DNA of 59,645 bases from Actinomycetes bacterium (GTDB taxonomy: Bacteria > Actinomycetota > Acidimicrobiia > Acidimicrobiales > Ilumatobacteraceae). A program made the position numbers and the translations under genes. Location of the stretch: positions 1 through 59,645 of the forward strand of contig JAIOPC010000016.1 in the NCBI GenBank assembly GCA_021414085.1. The letters run 5' to 3'. Positions 17,081 to 25,679 of the stretch are shown here, in pieces. The notes below the pieces were generated by a model that worked only from the letters and a program-made list of their open reading frames with translations, was not told the DNA's origin and searched no databases. Positions within the stretch are counted from its first letter, which is position 1, and each line of letters opens with the position of its first letter.

Positions 17081-18915
17081 TGACCGCCGTGGAAAGCAAG
17101 CCACCGGAAGCTGATGCGCTGCCGCGCTGGAGCGTCACCGACATTCACGAATCCTTCGAGGCCCGTTCGTTCGGGGACGCGATGGATCGCTGCGGTGCCG
17201 ACATGTCGCGTCTGGAAGCACTCTTCGAAGAACACGGCATTCGGGCAACCGAGCCGCGACCCGTCACCGCCGCCGACGGCCGCGCGGCCGACGCCGTCGT
17301 CAACGCCACGAACCAACTGCGCGAACACGCCGACCTCACCGCCGCGTACATCCTGGCGACGACAACGACCGACAGCTACAACGAACAGGCCGAGGGGTTG
17401 TTGGGCGAATTCGACATGGTCGACGTTCGCCAGCGTTCGCTGACCGCTCGCCTCGCGGCGTGGATCAGTTCGCTCGGCATCGACGCGTTGGCAACGGTCA
17501 GCGAGCAAGTGGCCGAACACTACGGACCGCTCGAAAAACTGGCGCGGCGCGCCGCGCACCAAATGAGCGAGATCGAGGAGGGCCTGTACGCCGATCTCGT
17601 CAGCACTGGCTCGTCGGCATGGGATCAACTGCACAGCGTGGTGACATCGCAGCTGTCCGCCGCGGTGCAGATGCCCGACGGAAGTGCGCCGACAATGCCA
17701 ATGGCAGCCGTGCGTGGCCTCGCAACACACGCCGACGCCGCTGTGCGCAAAGCCGCTTACGACGCGGAGATGGCGGCCTGGCCCACCATTGCCCCAGTGT
17801 GCGCGGCGGCGATGAACGCGGTGAAGGGTGAAGCCAATGTGATCAATCGGCGCCGCGGTTGGGAGTCCCCGCTCGACGCTTCGCTGTTCTCGAACAGCGT
17901 TAGCCGCGCCACGTTCGATGCCATGCAGCAGGCGATCACCGATTCGCTTGCCGACATGCGTGGCTGGATGCGGTCGAAAGCGCGGTTGCTGGGACACGAC
18001 GGGCCGCTGCCGTGGCATGACCTCGTCGCCCCACTTCCGGCATCGGCACCGGCGATCTCGTGGGACGAAGGTGTGCAGATCGTGCGCAATGCCTTCGCGT
18101 CCTACGGCGGCGGGTTGTCCGGATTGGTTGATCGTGCACTGACCGAGCGATGGGTCGACGCCGGACCGCGTGCCGGCAAGCAGGGCGGCGCGTTCTGCAT
18201 GCCCCTCACCGGCGACCGCTCATTGGTGTTTCTCAACTGGAGCGGCAGCGTCGATTCCGCGCAGGTAACGGCCCACGAATTGGGCCACGCGTACCACAAC
18301 ACGCAGCTTGCACACCGCACGCCGCTTCAGCGCTCGCTGCCAATGGCGCTGGCCGAGACGGCGAGCATTTTTTGCGAGACACTCGTTGTTGAGGAAGGCC
18401 TTCAACGCCTGACCGGCAACGATCGATTGGCACTACTCGATGTCGATCTTCAGAGCACAACACTGACAGTCGTCGACATTCGCAGTCGCTTCTTATTTGA
18501 GACCGAGGTCTTTGCTCGTCGCCAGCGCCGAACGCTCGGTGTGAGCGAGTTGAACAAGTTGATGCAAGAGGCCCAGGCTGATGCCTATGGCGACGGGCTG
18601 TTGCAGTCAACGGCCCATCCATACATGTGGGCAGTGAAGCCGCATTACTACAGCTCGCACTTCTACAACTGGCCCTACACATATGGCCTGCTGTTTGGCC
18701 TTGGCCTATTCGCGCAGTACCAGCAAGACCCAGAGCGCTTCCAGGCGCACTACGACGACGCGTTGTCACGAGCCGGCATGAACTCCGCCGAAGAACTCGC
18801 CGCCGTGTTTGGCTTCGATGTCACCGACCAGGCGTTCTGGACCGCAAGCCTCGACGTCGTCCGTGCCCGCATCGCCAGCTACAACGAGCTCGCCGCCAAC
18901 GTGTCGCCCGTGTGA
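17080..18915 (+). CDS. Oligoendopeptidase F-like M3 metallopeptidase
   Basis: The 611-residue protein is a cytosolic zinc peptidase that cleaves short peptides. The zinc motif HELGHAYHN is at 399-407 (His399, Glu400, His403), and the third ligand glutamate lies in LAETASIFCETL about 26 residues later. The all-helical N-terminal lid and the C-terminal YSSHFYNWPYTYGLLFGLGL are typical of the PepF branch. ATG 17080 shares one base with the mshD stop; a TTG three bases earlier is less likely. The gene overlaps rlmN by four bases. Confidence 0.93.
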   Translation: MTAVESKPPEADALPRWSVTDIHESFEARSFGDAMDRCGADMSRLEALFEEHGIRATEPRPVTAADGRAADAVVNATNQLREHADLTAAYILATTTTDSYNEQAEGLLGEFDMVDVRQRSLTARLAAWISSLGIDALATVSEQVAEHYGPLEKLARRAAHQMSEIEEGLYADLVSTGSSAWDQLHSVVTSQLSAAVQMPDGSAPTMPMAAVRGLATHADAAVRKAAYDAEMAAWPTIAPVCAAAMNAVKGEANVINRRRGWESPLDASLFSNSVSRATFDAMQQAITDSLADMRGWMRSKARLLGHDGPLPWHDLVAPLPASAPAISWDEGVQIVRNAFASYGGGLSGLVDRALTERWVDAGPRAGKQGGAFCMPLTGDRSLVFLNWSGSVDSAQVTAHELGHAYHNTQLAHRTPLQRSLPMALAETASIFCETLVVEEGLQRLTGNDRLALLDVDLQSTTLTVVDIRSRFLFETEVFARRQRRTLGVSELNKLMQEAQADAYGDGLLQSTAHPYMWAVKPHYYSSHFYNWPYTYGLLFGLGLFAQYQQDPERFQAHYDDALSRAGMNSAEELAAVFGFDVTDQAFWTASLDVVRARIASYNELAANVSPV

Positions 18916-19985
18916 GCACGCTCTATACCCCATCGCGCGAGTCATTGGCCGAACTGCTCGATGGCGAGCCGCGATACCGGCTCGACCAGGTGTGGGATGG
19001 CCTCTACACGCAACTCGCCGCGCCGGCCGAGATCACTAACGTTCCGAAGGCTTTGCGTGAGCGCCTGGCATTCGCACTACCGAATGCGTTGACGCAACAG
19101 GTTCGCCGCGTCAGCGATGGTGGCGACACAGTCAAGTACCTGTGGTCACTCAGCGATGGCAGCCGCATCGAGACGGTGCTGATGCTCTACCCCGATCGCG
19201 TCACCGTCTGCGTGAGCAGCCAGGCCGGGTGCGCCATGGCATGTGGCTTCTGCGCGACGGGCCAAGCCGGTTTCACCCGTCAGCTGACAGTGGGCGAAAT
19301 CGTTGAGCAGGTGGTCGTGGCAGCGCGCGACGCGCGAACGATGGGTCGCCGACTGGCCAATGTCGTGTACATGGGTATGGGCGAACCAATGGCCAACCTG
19401 CCCGCCGTCTGGGAGTCCGTCGAGCGACTGCACGGTGCAATCGGATTGTCGGCGCGTCACATCACGGTCAGCACTGTCGGCATCGTGCCCGGCATTCGTA
19501 CCCTCACCGAGAAGCAACTGCCCGTGAATCTCGCGGTTTCGTTGCACGCGGCCAACGATGAGCTGCGCGACGAATTGGTGCCGATCAACAAGCGCTATCC
19601 CCTGGATGAGTTGATGGAGGCATGCGCTGCGTACCTGGAGGCGAAAGGTCGCCGGTTGAGTTTCGAGTGGGCATTGATTGCCGGAGTCAACGACCGCGTG
19701 CAAGATGCCACCGAGCTGGCCAAGTTGTGCCGTCGATTTCGGTTGCCGGCGCACGTCAACCTGATTCCGCTGAATCCAACGCCGGGCTATCCAACGGTCG
19801 GCTCAGCGGCGGCTGCGGTGGCGAGGTTTCATCGTTCGCTCGTCGACCTTGGCGTCAACGCAACAATCCGCCGCAACCGCGGCACCGACATCGATGCCGC
19901 GTGCGGGCAACTCGCGGCTGGTCAGCCTGTCGTGACCACAAGTGTCGTGCTTAGCAGTGGGCGCGCACCGTCGGATAAGGGTTGA
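18912..19985 (+). CDS. rlmN: Dual-specificity 23S rRNA/tRNA adenine-C2 methyltransferase
   Basis: This radical-SAM enzyme methylates A2503 of 23S rRNA and A37 of some tRNAs. The 357-residue protein has the cluster motif C-x3-C-x2-C at Cys107, Cys111 and Cys114 (CAMACGFC), YMGMGEPMAN for SAM, and the C-terminal methyl-carrying cysteine in the stretch DIDAACGQL. The GTG start overlaps the peptidase stop as GTGA. Its last 35 bases overlap the M23 gene on the opposite strand. Confidence 0.96.
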   Translation: MSTLYTPSRESLAELLDGEPRYRLDQVWDGLYTQLAAPAEITNVPKALRERLAFALPNALTQQVRRVSDGGDTVKYLWSLSDGSRIETVLMLYPDRVTVCVSSQAGCAMACGFCATGQAGFTRQLTVGEIVEQVVVAARDARTMGRRLANVVYMGMGEPMANLPAVWESVERLHGAIGLSARHITVSTVGIVPGIRTLTEKQLPVNLAVSLHAANDELRDELVPINKRYPLDELMEACAAYLEAKGRRLSFEWALIAGVNDRVQDATELAKLCRRFRLPAHVNLIPLNPTPGYPTVGSAAAAVARFHRSLVDLGVNATIRRNRGTDIDAACGQLAAGQPVVTTSVVLSSGRAPSDKG

Positions 19986-21138
19986 CAGCGGGACCCCCGC
20001 CGGGATGAATCTCGAAGTGAAGGTGCGGCGTGCTCGCCTTCGCGTTGCCGGTGTCGCCCATGTAACCGATGATGTCGCCGGCGTGCACTTCGCCGAGCAG
20101 GCCGTACTCGTCGAGATGCCCGTAGAAGTAGTTGTTCCCATCGGCGCCGACGAAGTGGATGGTGTGTCCGCCAAGTTCTCGCTCACCGCTCACCGCCAGA
20201 CCGTCGACGATTGCCAAGATTGGCGTGCCGCGCGGACCAATCATGTCGACGCCCTCGTGCCGACGGCCACCGCTGCGCGGAGCGCCCCACGTGTCGCCGA
20301 AGCCAACAGCCGCGTCGCCGGTGGGGCACACCCAACCAACCCCGCCGTAGTCCTCTCCACCGGCACCACCTGGTCGCCCGCCGCTGCCACCTCCGCCTGT
20401 CTGCCCGCCGCTGCCGACCTCGGCTACTCCCGCTGAGTTCTCGGGACCACCGCCGCCCGCGTCGATGTCGTCGTCGAAAGTCGTAGTGGCAGGAGCGGCG
20501 GCTTGCTGGGCGGCCAATTGAACGTCTTGCGCGGCACGAGTCCGTTCTTCGGCGGCCAACGCCTTGCGCACCGCATCGTCCTGCAGACGTTCGGCCTCGA
20601 CATCTTTGAGGTGTTCGACTTCGGCCGTGGCCTGATCGCGCAACGCCGCAGCGTTGGCGCGCTGTGCCTCGGTTTCTGCGTGCTTCGCTACAAGTTCGTC
20701 GTTCTTCTTGTCGAGGTCGCGGTTCAGTGCGTCAAACGCGTCGAGGTCGGCCTCGGAAGTGTCGGTGATGACAGCCGTCAGCGCAGACACCTGCATCTGC
20801 TCTTCCGCGCTCGAAAACCCGTTCAGCAAGGGCGAGGCAGCAGAGCTCGACCGGGTGAACCGATTAACGGCGACCTGCAGCACCCGCTCCTGCAACGCCG
20901 CGACCTGGCTTTCAATGTCGGCGACTTCGGCCTCTAACTCCTGCGCCTCGACTTCCAGCCCGTCGAGCACCGACTCGGCGGCAAAGTACGCGTCGGCGGC
21001 CTGATTCGTGCGTTCACGCGCATCCGCGATCTCGCGCGCCGCCTGTTCCGCCTCGGACTCGTCGGCGTACACGTGCTGGCCCGACGTCATCGGCACAAGC
21101 GCGCACAATGCGATCAGCGTGGCGACAAGTCGACGCAT
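19951..21138 (-). CDS. Secreted M23 peptidase with N-terminal coiled coil
   Basis: The protein is predicted to be exported and to cut or regulate cutting of peptidoglycan cross-links. From ATG 21138 the 395-residue protein starts MRRLVATLIALCALVP, a signal peptide. A long coiled coil follows (about 30-210, EVEAQELEAEVADIESQV and similar), then a glycine-rich linker (about 230-265) and a LytM domain. That domain has HEGVDMIG, YFYGHLD and HLHFEIHPGG, so the zinc ligands are present. The layout is EnvC/NlpD-like. ATG 21165 is an alternative start; TAGCTT eight bases before 21138 favours the shorter form. Confidence 0.85.
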   Translation of the reverse strand: MRRLVATLIALCALVPMTSGQHVYADESEAEQAAREIADARERTNQAADAYFAAESVLDGLEVEAQELEAEVADIESQVAALQERVLQVAVNRFTRSSSAASPLLNGFSSAEEQMQVSALTAVITDTSEADLDAFDALNRDLDKKNDELVAKHAETEAQRANAAALRDQATAEVEHLKDVEAERLQDDAVRKALAAEERTRAAQDVQLAAQQAAAPATTTFDDDIDAGGGGPENSAGVAEVGSGGQTGGGGSGGRPGGAGGEDYGGVGWVCPTGDAAVGFGDTWGAPRSGGRRHEGVDMIGPRGTPILAIVDGLAVSGERELGGHTIHFVGADGNNYFYGHLDEYGLLGEVHAGDIIGYMGDTGNAKASTPHLHFEIHPGGGPAVNPYPTVRAHC

Positions 21139-21213
21139 TGGTGCGCAAGCTAACAGAGGGGTCATATTGGTCACATTCGGGGCCTGAACAACCGCCGTAT
21201 CCTCATCGGTCAC

Positions 21214-22026
21214 ATGGCTGTCGTTCTGAACCTCTCACAGGTGAGCTTCGTGCGGAGCGACCGGCTCATCCTGGCTCCCATGAGCTGGAAGGTCAGCGAT
21301 GGAGAGCGTTGGCTGGTGCTGGGGGCCAACGGCAGCGGGAAAACGACCCTGCTACGAATTGCCGCGATGTACGAGCACCCATCGTCGGGCACCGTCGAAG
21401 TACTCGGCGAGCGACTCGGTCGCACCGACGTTCGGCGACTGCGCAGCCGCGTCGGCTACGTGTCGGCCGCGCTGACCTCGCAGCTGCGGCCCGAACTGCG
21501 CTGCCTCGACGTCGTGATGACGGCCAAGCACGCAGCACTGGAACCGTGGTGGCACCGCTACAGCACAGCCGACGAGCAACGAGCACGCGACTGCCTCAGC
21601 AGAATGGGTGTTGCCGGATTGGCCGAGCGCTCAATGTCGACGGTGTCTTCGGGCGAACAACAGCGGGTTGTGCTCGCTCGCTCGCTGATGAACGATCCCG
21701 GAGTGATCCTGCTCGACGAGCCGAGCGCGAGGCTCGATCTCGGCGGCCGGGAACAACTGGTCGCGGCCCTCAGCGAGCTCACACTCGATCCGTCGGCTCC
21801 ACCGCTTGTACTCGTCACGCATCACCTCGACGAGACGCCGCCGGGCATGACGCATGTCTTGATGCTGCGCGACGGCGAGATCGTGACCAAAGGGCCGATC
21901 GAGCGCTGCTTGACAGCGGCAAACCTCAGCGAATGCTTCGGGTTACCACTGCACCTGGAACGACGAGCGGATGGCCGACTCAGCGCGTGGCACTCGCCAA
22001 CGCCGCCAGCCGCGCCCGACCGTTAG
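21214..22026 (+). CDS. ABC transporter ATP-binding protein without a partner permease
   Basis: The 270-residue ATPase has Walker A GANGSGKTT (near 37), a Q-loop region YVSAALTSQL, signature SSGEQQRV, Walker B VILLDEPSA and the H-loop VLVTHHLDE. It resembles the YlmA/ModF-like group of single ATPases. No membrane or binding protein gene is adjacent, so the transported substrate is unknown, or the role may not be transport. A TATCCT box lies ten bases before ATG 21214. The gene diverges from the M23 peptidase. Confidence 0.85.
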   Translation: MAVVLNLSQVSFVRSDRLILAPMSWKVSDGERWLVLGANGSGKTTLLRIAAMYEHPSSGTVEVLGERLGRTDVRRLRSRVGYVSAALTSQLRPELRCLDVVMTAKHAALEPWWHRYSTADEQRARDCLSRMGVAGLAERSMSTVSSGEQQRVVLARSLMNDPGVILLDEPSARLDLGGREQLVAALSELTLDPSAPPLVLVTHHLDETPPGMTHVLMLRDGEIVTKGPIERCLTAANLSECFGLPLHLERRADGRLSAWHSPTPPAAPDR

Positions 22027-22438
22027 TGATCTGATCGGCGAGGGCTCGCTCGAGCACTCCCCCAGTCCATAAGCCTCCGCCATAGTGCAGATGCATGTTC
22101 AGTTCGCTTCCGTCCCCGGCCGGGGCAACGTCGGCCGTGAGCACCCAGGCACTGTGCCGACGAGAATCGGCTTCTGCTCGCGCGAACACCACGTGACGGG
22201 CAACGACGTCGTGCTCCGTGCGTTTCATTCGTAGGCGCTTACTTCGCGCGAGCGGGCCGATTCTCGCGCGTAACTCAACTTGCCACACTGCGTCGGAAAC
22301 GACGTCCCATTCGCCGGTCGACACGGCTTCAGCGCGATGCACCAGATCAATCCATCGCGGATAGACGGTGAGGTCGTCGACCAGGCCGAACAAAACGTCG
22401 GCGTCGCAGGGTGCGTTCAACGACGCGTGCACATCCAT
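21980..22438 (-). CDS. SRPBCC (START-like) ligand-binding protein
   Basis: The 152-residue protein has the helix-grip fold pattern: an N-terminal strand VHASLNAPCDADVLF, then DDLTVYPRWIDLVHRAEAV. Several strands follow (VWQVELRARIG, SAWVLTADVAPAGDGSEL) and a long C-terminal helix. Relatives bind lipids or polyketides or act as cyclases; the ligand is not predictable. GATACT ends six bases before ATG 22438. Its 3' end overlaps the ABC ATPase gene by 47 bases. Confidence 0.78.
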   Translation of the reverse strand: MDVHASLNAPCDADVLFGLVDDLTVYPRWIDLVHRAEAVSTGEWDVVSDAVWQVELRARIGPLARSKRLRMKRTEHDVVARHVVFARAEADSRRHSAWVLTADVAPAGDGSELNMHLHYGGGLWTGGVLERALADQITNGRARLAALASATR

Positions 22439-22543
22439 CTGGCAAGTATCGCCGATCGTTGTTCACTCGCTCACACAATCCTCACAACCGAGTTGCACAG
22501 TGGTCGGCGTCACCCCCGACAACTACATAGATAGGAACCCATC

Positions 22544-22912
22544 ATGAAGCAGCGCACGAAGTACACGATCGGCATTACCAGCATCATGCTGGCCGGAACA
22601 CTCGGCCTCGGCACCATGGCCTTCGCCAGCGATGGCGACGACGGAACCGGCGGTCGCAATCGCCCGCGGCTGACCGACGAACAGAAGTGCGACAACCAGG
22701 ACGAGATCGCGGCCAAGGCCGCCACCGCACAGGATCGCATCGCAGATCGAGTCGCAACGCTGACCGAGAAGCGTGCTGCCGCAGAGGCAGCGGGCGAGAC
22801 GGAGAAGGTCGCGCGAATCGACAAGCACCTCGCCCGGTTGGCGAAGTTGAGCGATCGCATCGACACTCGCCTCGCCAAGTTCCAGACTTGGGCAGCCGCG
22901 AACTGCAGTTGA
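22544..22912 (+). CDS. Small secreted helical protein
   Basis: The 122-residue protein has a Shine-Dalgarno site (AGGAAC, seven bases before ATG) and a signal peptide (TIGITSIMLAGTLGLGTMAFAS). The mature part is strongly helical and charged: EIAAKAATAQDRIADRV, TLTEKRAAAEAAGETEKVARI and LARLAKLSDRIDTRLAKFQ. Two cysteines, one in EQKCDNQ and one at the C-terminus (AANCS), could pin a helical hairpin. This resembles small periplasmic or cell-wall helical proteins of unknown function in actinobacteria. No partner gene is evident. Confidence 0.78.
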   Translation: MKQRTKYTIGITSIMLAGTLGLGTMAFASDGDDGTGGRNRPRLTDEQKCDNQDEIAAKAATAQDRIADRVATLTEKRAAAEAAGETEKVARIDKHLARLAKLSDRIDTRLAKFQTWAAANCS

Positions 22913-22925
22913 TCAACACCGCTTT

Positions 22926-23465
22926 CTAAGCGTTCGGTGGGCGTCCGCCCGGTTGTCCTTTCGGGGCGACTGGGCGGACGCTCTCGGTTTTACCTCGCTT
23001 GCCAAACGCTCGGGCGAGCAACGGGCTGCGGGGGCTGAGCAGACCATCGAGATCATCGGTTTGGTCGAACACCGGCTGCCAGGGCGCCACGCCACTCGGC
23101 CGAGGCCGTGGCTTCTCGTCGGCGATCGGTTGCGCTTCGATCTCTTCTGGAATGCCGTCGGTGACGACCATCCGCAACTGACCTGTGTCGTCATCGGTCA
23201 AGCGTCGGCGCCGGACCCGCCGACGCGGCTTGACCTTCACAGATTCGCCCGTCTGAAACAAGCGTGGATTGGCTTCGCGACGGTCATCAAGCGTCCAGCC
23301 GTTGGGAACCACCATCGAATCGGCGTGGTCGCGACACAGAACACCGGCAAGGCGCGAACGCTCGTCGTCGAAGGCCTCAATCGTGACGACCAGTTCGTAC
23401 GGATCGATTCCATACGACACATCTGCAGGCAGCCCACACGTCGGACGTTCGCAGACTCGAGCCAC
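22926..23465 (-). CDS. DUF3499-like zinc-binding protein
   Basis: The 179-residue protein has an N-terminal metal-site pattern of paired Cys/His: C-x4-C in RVCERPTCGLP and C-x2-H in VLCRDHAD, followed by VVPNGWTL. This matches the actinobacterial DUF3499 layout as I recall it. The remainder is a basic linker (PRRRVRRRRL) and a proline-rich, probably disordered tail. Function is unknown. The GTG start at 23465 has TAGTTT six bases upstream. The 3' end carries the stem-loop described at 22941. Confidence 0.68.
   Translation of the reverse strand: MARVCERPTCGLPADVSYGIDPYELVVTIEAFDDERSRLAGVLCRDHADSMVVPNGWTLDDRREANPRLFQTGESVKVKPRRRVRRRRLTDDDTGQLRMVVTDGIPEEIEAQPIADEKPRPRPSGVAPWQPVFDQTDDLDGLLSPRSPLLARAFGKRGKTESVRPVAPKGQPGGRPPNA
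22941..22991 (+). terminator. Stem-loop inside the 3' end of the DUF3499-like gene
   Basis: GCGTCCGCCC (22941-22950) pairs perfectly with GGGCGGACGC (22972-22981). On the plus strand TCTCGGTTTT follows, so it can terminate the small secreted protein gene. The same bases encode the last residues of the minus-strand neighbour. Confidence 0.5.
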
Positions 23466-23499
23466 GCCCGAAAACTAGTCGCGATGAAACGGCGAGACG

Positions 23500-24327
23500 C
23501 TAGGCAGTTGGCGCCGAGGCGGTTTCCGACGGCGCGAACGGAAAGCCACCGTTGCGGGCCAGCCACATCTGCTCTCGTTCGGCAGTGACCAACGCTTGCA
23601 TCTGGTCGCGAACAACTGGATAGAACTTGTTGCCCGGACAGGAAGTCTTCGACGTGTCGCGATGCCCGGAGATCGTCTTGACGGTGACGTTGGCCCCCCG
23701 CCTAAAGCGGTTCGAGCCTCGCGACACAAACGATGTCGTTGCGCCAGGAGTCGTGTCGATCGCGTAGCGATCGGCCAGCCAAGCCAAGGTTCGCACCAGG
23801 CCCGCCTGCTGCGCTGCGGTGGGGAGCACCCTCGTGAAGTCGCCGATGAGGCAGACCAATTGCGCAAACCCCTGGCTGCCGCCGGTGGCGTCGGCAACGA
23901 CTGGGCCGTCCAGTGCCCCAGTGCGGCCTTCCCATACCAAGCCGTCACGGTCGACGAAGAACTCGTAGCACACGTCGGGCCATCCCTTGCCCTTGCCGGT
24001 TTGGAATGCGAACGTCTTGCGCAACGTCGTGGGTGTGCCGCCCTTATCAGGCTTATTCGGACTGGCGGTGTGATGCACCAACAGGAAACGAACGTCCTCG
24101 GGGGTAATGATCGGACCGACTGGTAGCAAATCTGCGCCCCAGGCAGCGCGGGGGAAGATATCCAAACCCGGCGCAACATTGACGGGATCAACGGCGGCGA
24201 ATACCTGCGGCGTGCTCGGCGAGTCGGCGTGCGCCGACCTTCCCAACGCGCTGACCAGTCCGGCGGCAGCGATGCCAAGCGAACCACGAACCAGCACCTC
24301 ACGTCGAGAGAAACACTGGTTACACAT
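23500..24327 (-). CDS. Exported PGRP-type N-acetylmuramoyl-L-alanine amidase
   Basis: The 275-residue protein begins with a Tat-like signal (SRREVLVRGSLGIAAAGL) and a PGRP/amidase_2 domain opening with the common IFPRAAWGAD. Zinc-ligand motifs are FLLVHHTAS, the histidine in ISGHRD, and the cysteine in TSCPG. The general-acid region YEFFVDRDGLVWEGR is present. It should cleave the amide between MurNAc and the stem peptide outside the membrane. TATAGT lies seven bases before ATG 24327. Confidence 0.92.
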   Translation of the reverse strand: MCNQCFSRREVLVRGSLGIAAAGLVSALGRSAHADSPSTPQVFAAVDPVNVAPGLDIFPRAAWGADLLPVGPIITPEDVRFLLVHHTASPNKPDKGGTPTTLRKTFAFQTGKGKGWPDVCYEFFVDRDGLVWEGRTGALDGPVVADATGGSQGFAQLVCLIGDFTRVLPTAAQQAGLVRTLAWLADRYAIDTTPGATTSFVSRGSNRFRRGANVTVKTISGHRDTSKTSCPGNKFYPVVRDQMQALVTAEREQMWLARNGGFPFAPSETASAPTA

Positions 24328-24373
24328 ACTCGCGACTATACGGAACGAAGTCAGGGAAACAGGTAGACGTGGG

Positions 24374-24450
24374 TGGTGGGCGATGCGGGGCTCGAACCCA
24401 CGACCTCCACGGTGTGAACGTGGCGCTCTAGCCGACTGAGCTAATCGCCC
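24374..24450 (-). tRNA. tRNA-Val (CAC)
   Basis: The cloverleaf on the minus strand has a perfect acceptor stem GGGCGAT (24450-24444) with ATCGCCC (24384-24378). The D-arm reads TAGCTCAGTCGGCTAGAGC, the anticodon arm is CCACG-TTCACAC-CGTGG (anticodon CAC), and the T-loop is GTTCGAG. Base 73 is A and CCA is encoded. A TAGCCT box at 24470-24465 is a likely promoter -10. A perfect 8-bp inverted repeat, GCTAGCAG/CTGCTAGC (24467-24488), overlaps it and the neighbouring stop codon. Confidence 0.97.
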
Positions 24451-24483
24451 TCAATGGCAGCGCAAGGCTAGCAGCGACGACTG

Positions 24484-25320
24484 CTAGCGGTCACTATGAA
24501 ACGCAGAGCCGAAATTCGTCTTGCCGACCTCACCGAGAAAGCAGAAGAAGGCGCCCTGCTCGGGTTTCCACCCAAATGCACGCGGGTAGAGGTAGAAGAT
24601 CTCGTAGACCGACAGTTCGTACGTGCGACCGACGTAGGGCTGAAAGCCTTCGTCGCACTTCTGCTCGACCTCGTCGAGAAGGGCGGCGTCGCCGGGATAA
24701 TCGCGAGTGCCGTCTGGGTTGAGTTTGCCGATGAGGTAGACCTCGGCGCTATGCGCAATCCCGCAGGACACGAACTCAAGCTCGTACACAACGTCTTCTT
24801 CGGGAATTGATCCGACACAATCCCCCACCTCGGCTTCGATGTAAGGCGACGTCGCCGGGTTGTTGTCCGCATCTGTCGTGGTCTCGGTTTCTTTATCGAG
24901 TCGACCGGTCACACCAGCCCAGAAAAACGCACTTGCTCCGACCACACCAATGAGGCCCATGATCCAGCCAGCGCGTGCTTTGCCGAGTCCGGAGAGGGTG
25001 CCACCGCTGCGTTTGATTGCTCGCGCGCTGATGAGCCCGAAGATGAGCCCGAGCAGCGGCACAATGCCGAGGAGCCAGAACGTGACGAGACCAAGCAGGC
25101 CGCATACCAACGCCGCCGTCGCCAAGCCGTACGTACGCGCCATGGGGGGAAGCGGCATCCCGTAAGGAAACTGCGGACCGCCCCGCGTCGGCGCCGCGGG
25201 CGGACCCGGTGGAGGCATCGGCGCGGCGCCCCAACCAGGGAAACCGCCGGGCTGCGGTATCGGCGTTGAGCGCGGCGGCAGCGATGGCACTACCGGCTCG
25301 GGCGGCGGCATCGGATCCAT
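24484..25320 (-). CDS. Proline-rich membrane protein with septum-formation domain
   Basis: The 278-residue protein has a proline-rich cytoplasmic N-terminus (about 1-60) and a pair of transmembrane segments of DUF4190 style (ATAALVCGLLGLVTFWLLGIVPLLG and GWIMGLIGVVGASAFFW). The extracellular domain has GDCVGSIPEED, EFVSCGIAHSAEVY, EQKCDEGF and FFCFLGE, a cysteine pattern known from actinobacterial septum-formation-related proteins. TAGAGT ends six bases before ATG 25320. It is the last gene of the minus-strand run behind the amine oxidase but probably has its own promoter. Confidence 0.82.
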   Translation of the reverse strand: MDPMPPPEPVVPSLPPRSTPIPQPGGFPGWGAAPMPPPGPPAAPTRGGPQFPYGMPLPPMARTYGLATAALVCGLLGLVTFWLLGIVPLLGLIFGLISARAIKRSGGTLSGLGKARAGWIMGLIGVVGASAFFWAGVTGRLDKETETTTDADNNPATSPYIEAEVGDCVGSIPEEDVVYELEFVSCGIAHSAEVYLIGKLNPDGTRDYPGDAALLDEVEQKCDEGFQPYVGRTYELSVYEIFYLYPRAFGWKPEQGAFFCFLGEVGKTNFGSAFHSDR

Positions 25321-25329
25321 CGCGCGACT

Positions 25330-25677
25330 CTATTCGTCCGCGGCTGCGACTGACTCGACCGTGCCGCCGCTGCGCCAGTACTGCCCGCCTTCGCGATCGA
25401 GGAAGCCGGCATCGACCATGTAACGACGCAAGGCAGCCGTGTCGGGATGGTGTTGACCGATGATCAGGTTCACCATCTTCTCGCTGTAGTGGCGGCCGGG
25501 TTCGAAGAGTTGCGCCAACCAATCGAGAATGACCATGCGCTTCGTGTGCGCCGTCGGGATCGACGTCAGGCGACCGTCAACCACGAAGGCGCGCATCACC
25601 TTGCGGACCTCTGCGGGCAGATGATCGTGCTCGGTGGACGGTGCTCGCCGTTCGCCAACTTCATTTCCGTTGTGCAT
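25330..25677 (-). CDS. DUF2087-domain protein
   Basis: The 115-residue protein fits the DUF2087 pattern: FVVDGRLTSIPTAHTKRMVILDWL, then LFEPGRHYSEKMVNLII and TAALRRYMVDAGFLDRE ending GGQYWR. This is a winged-helix-like small domain, often found fused to or beside ArsR- or GNAT-type regulators, so nucleic-acid binding is plausible. It starts two bases after the amine oxidase stop and is therefore cotranscribed with the polyamine genes. A regulatory role there is a guess. Confidence 0.82.
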   Translation of the reverse strand: MHNGNEVGERRAPSTEHDHLPAEVRKVMRAFVVDGRLTSIPTAHTKRMVILDWLAQLFEPGRHYSEKMVNLIIGQHHPDTAALRRYMVDAGFLDREGGQYWRSGGTVESVAAADE

Positions 25678-25679
25678 AG

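Noticed and set aside
24467-24488. 8-bp inverted repeat as a terminator of the septum-domain gene
   Set aside because: No T-tract follows and it overlaps the likely tRNA-Val -10, so it is noted only within the tRNA entry.
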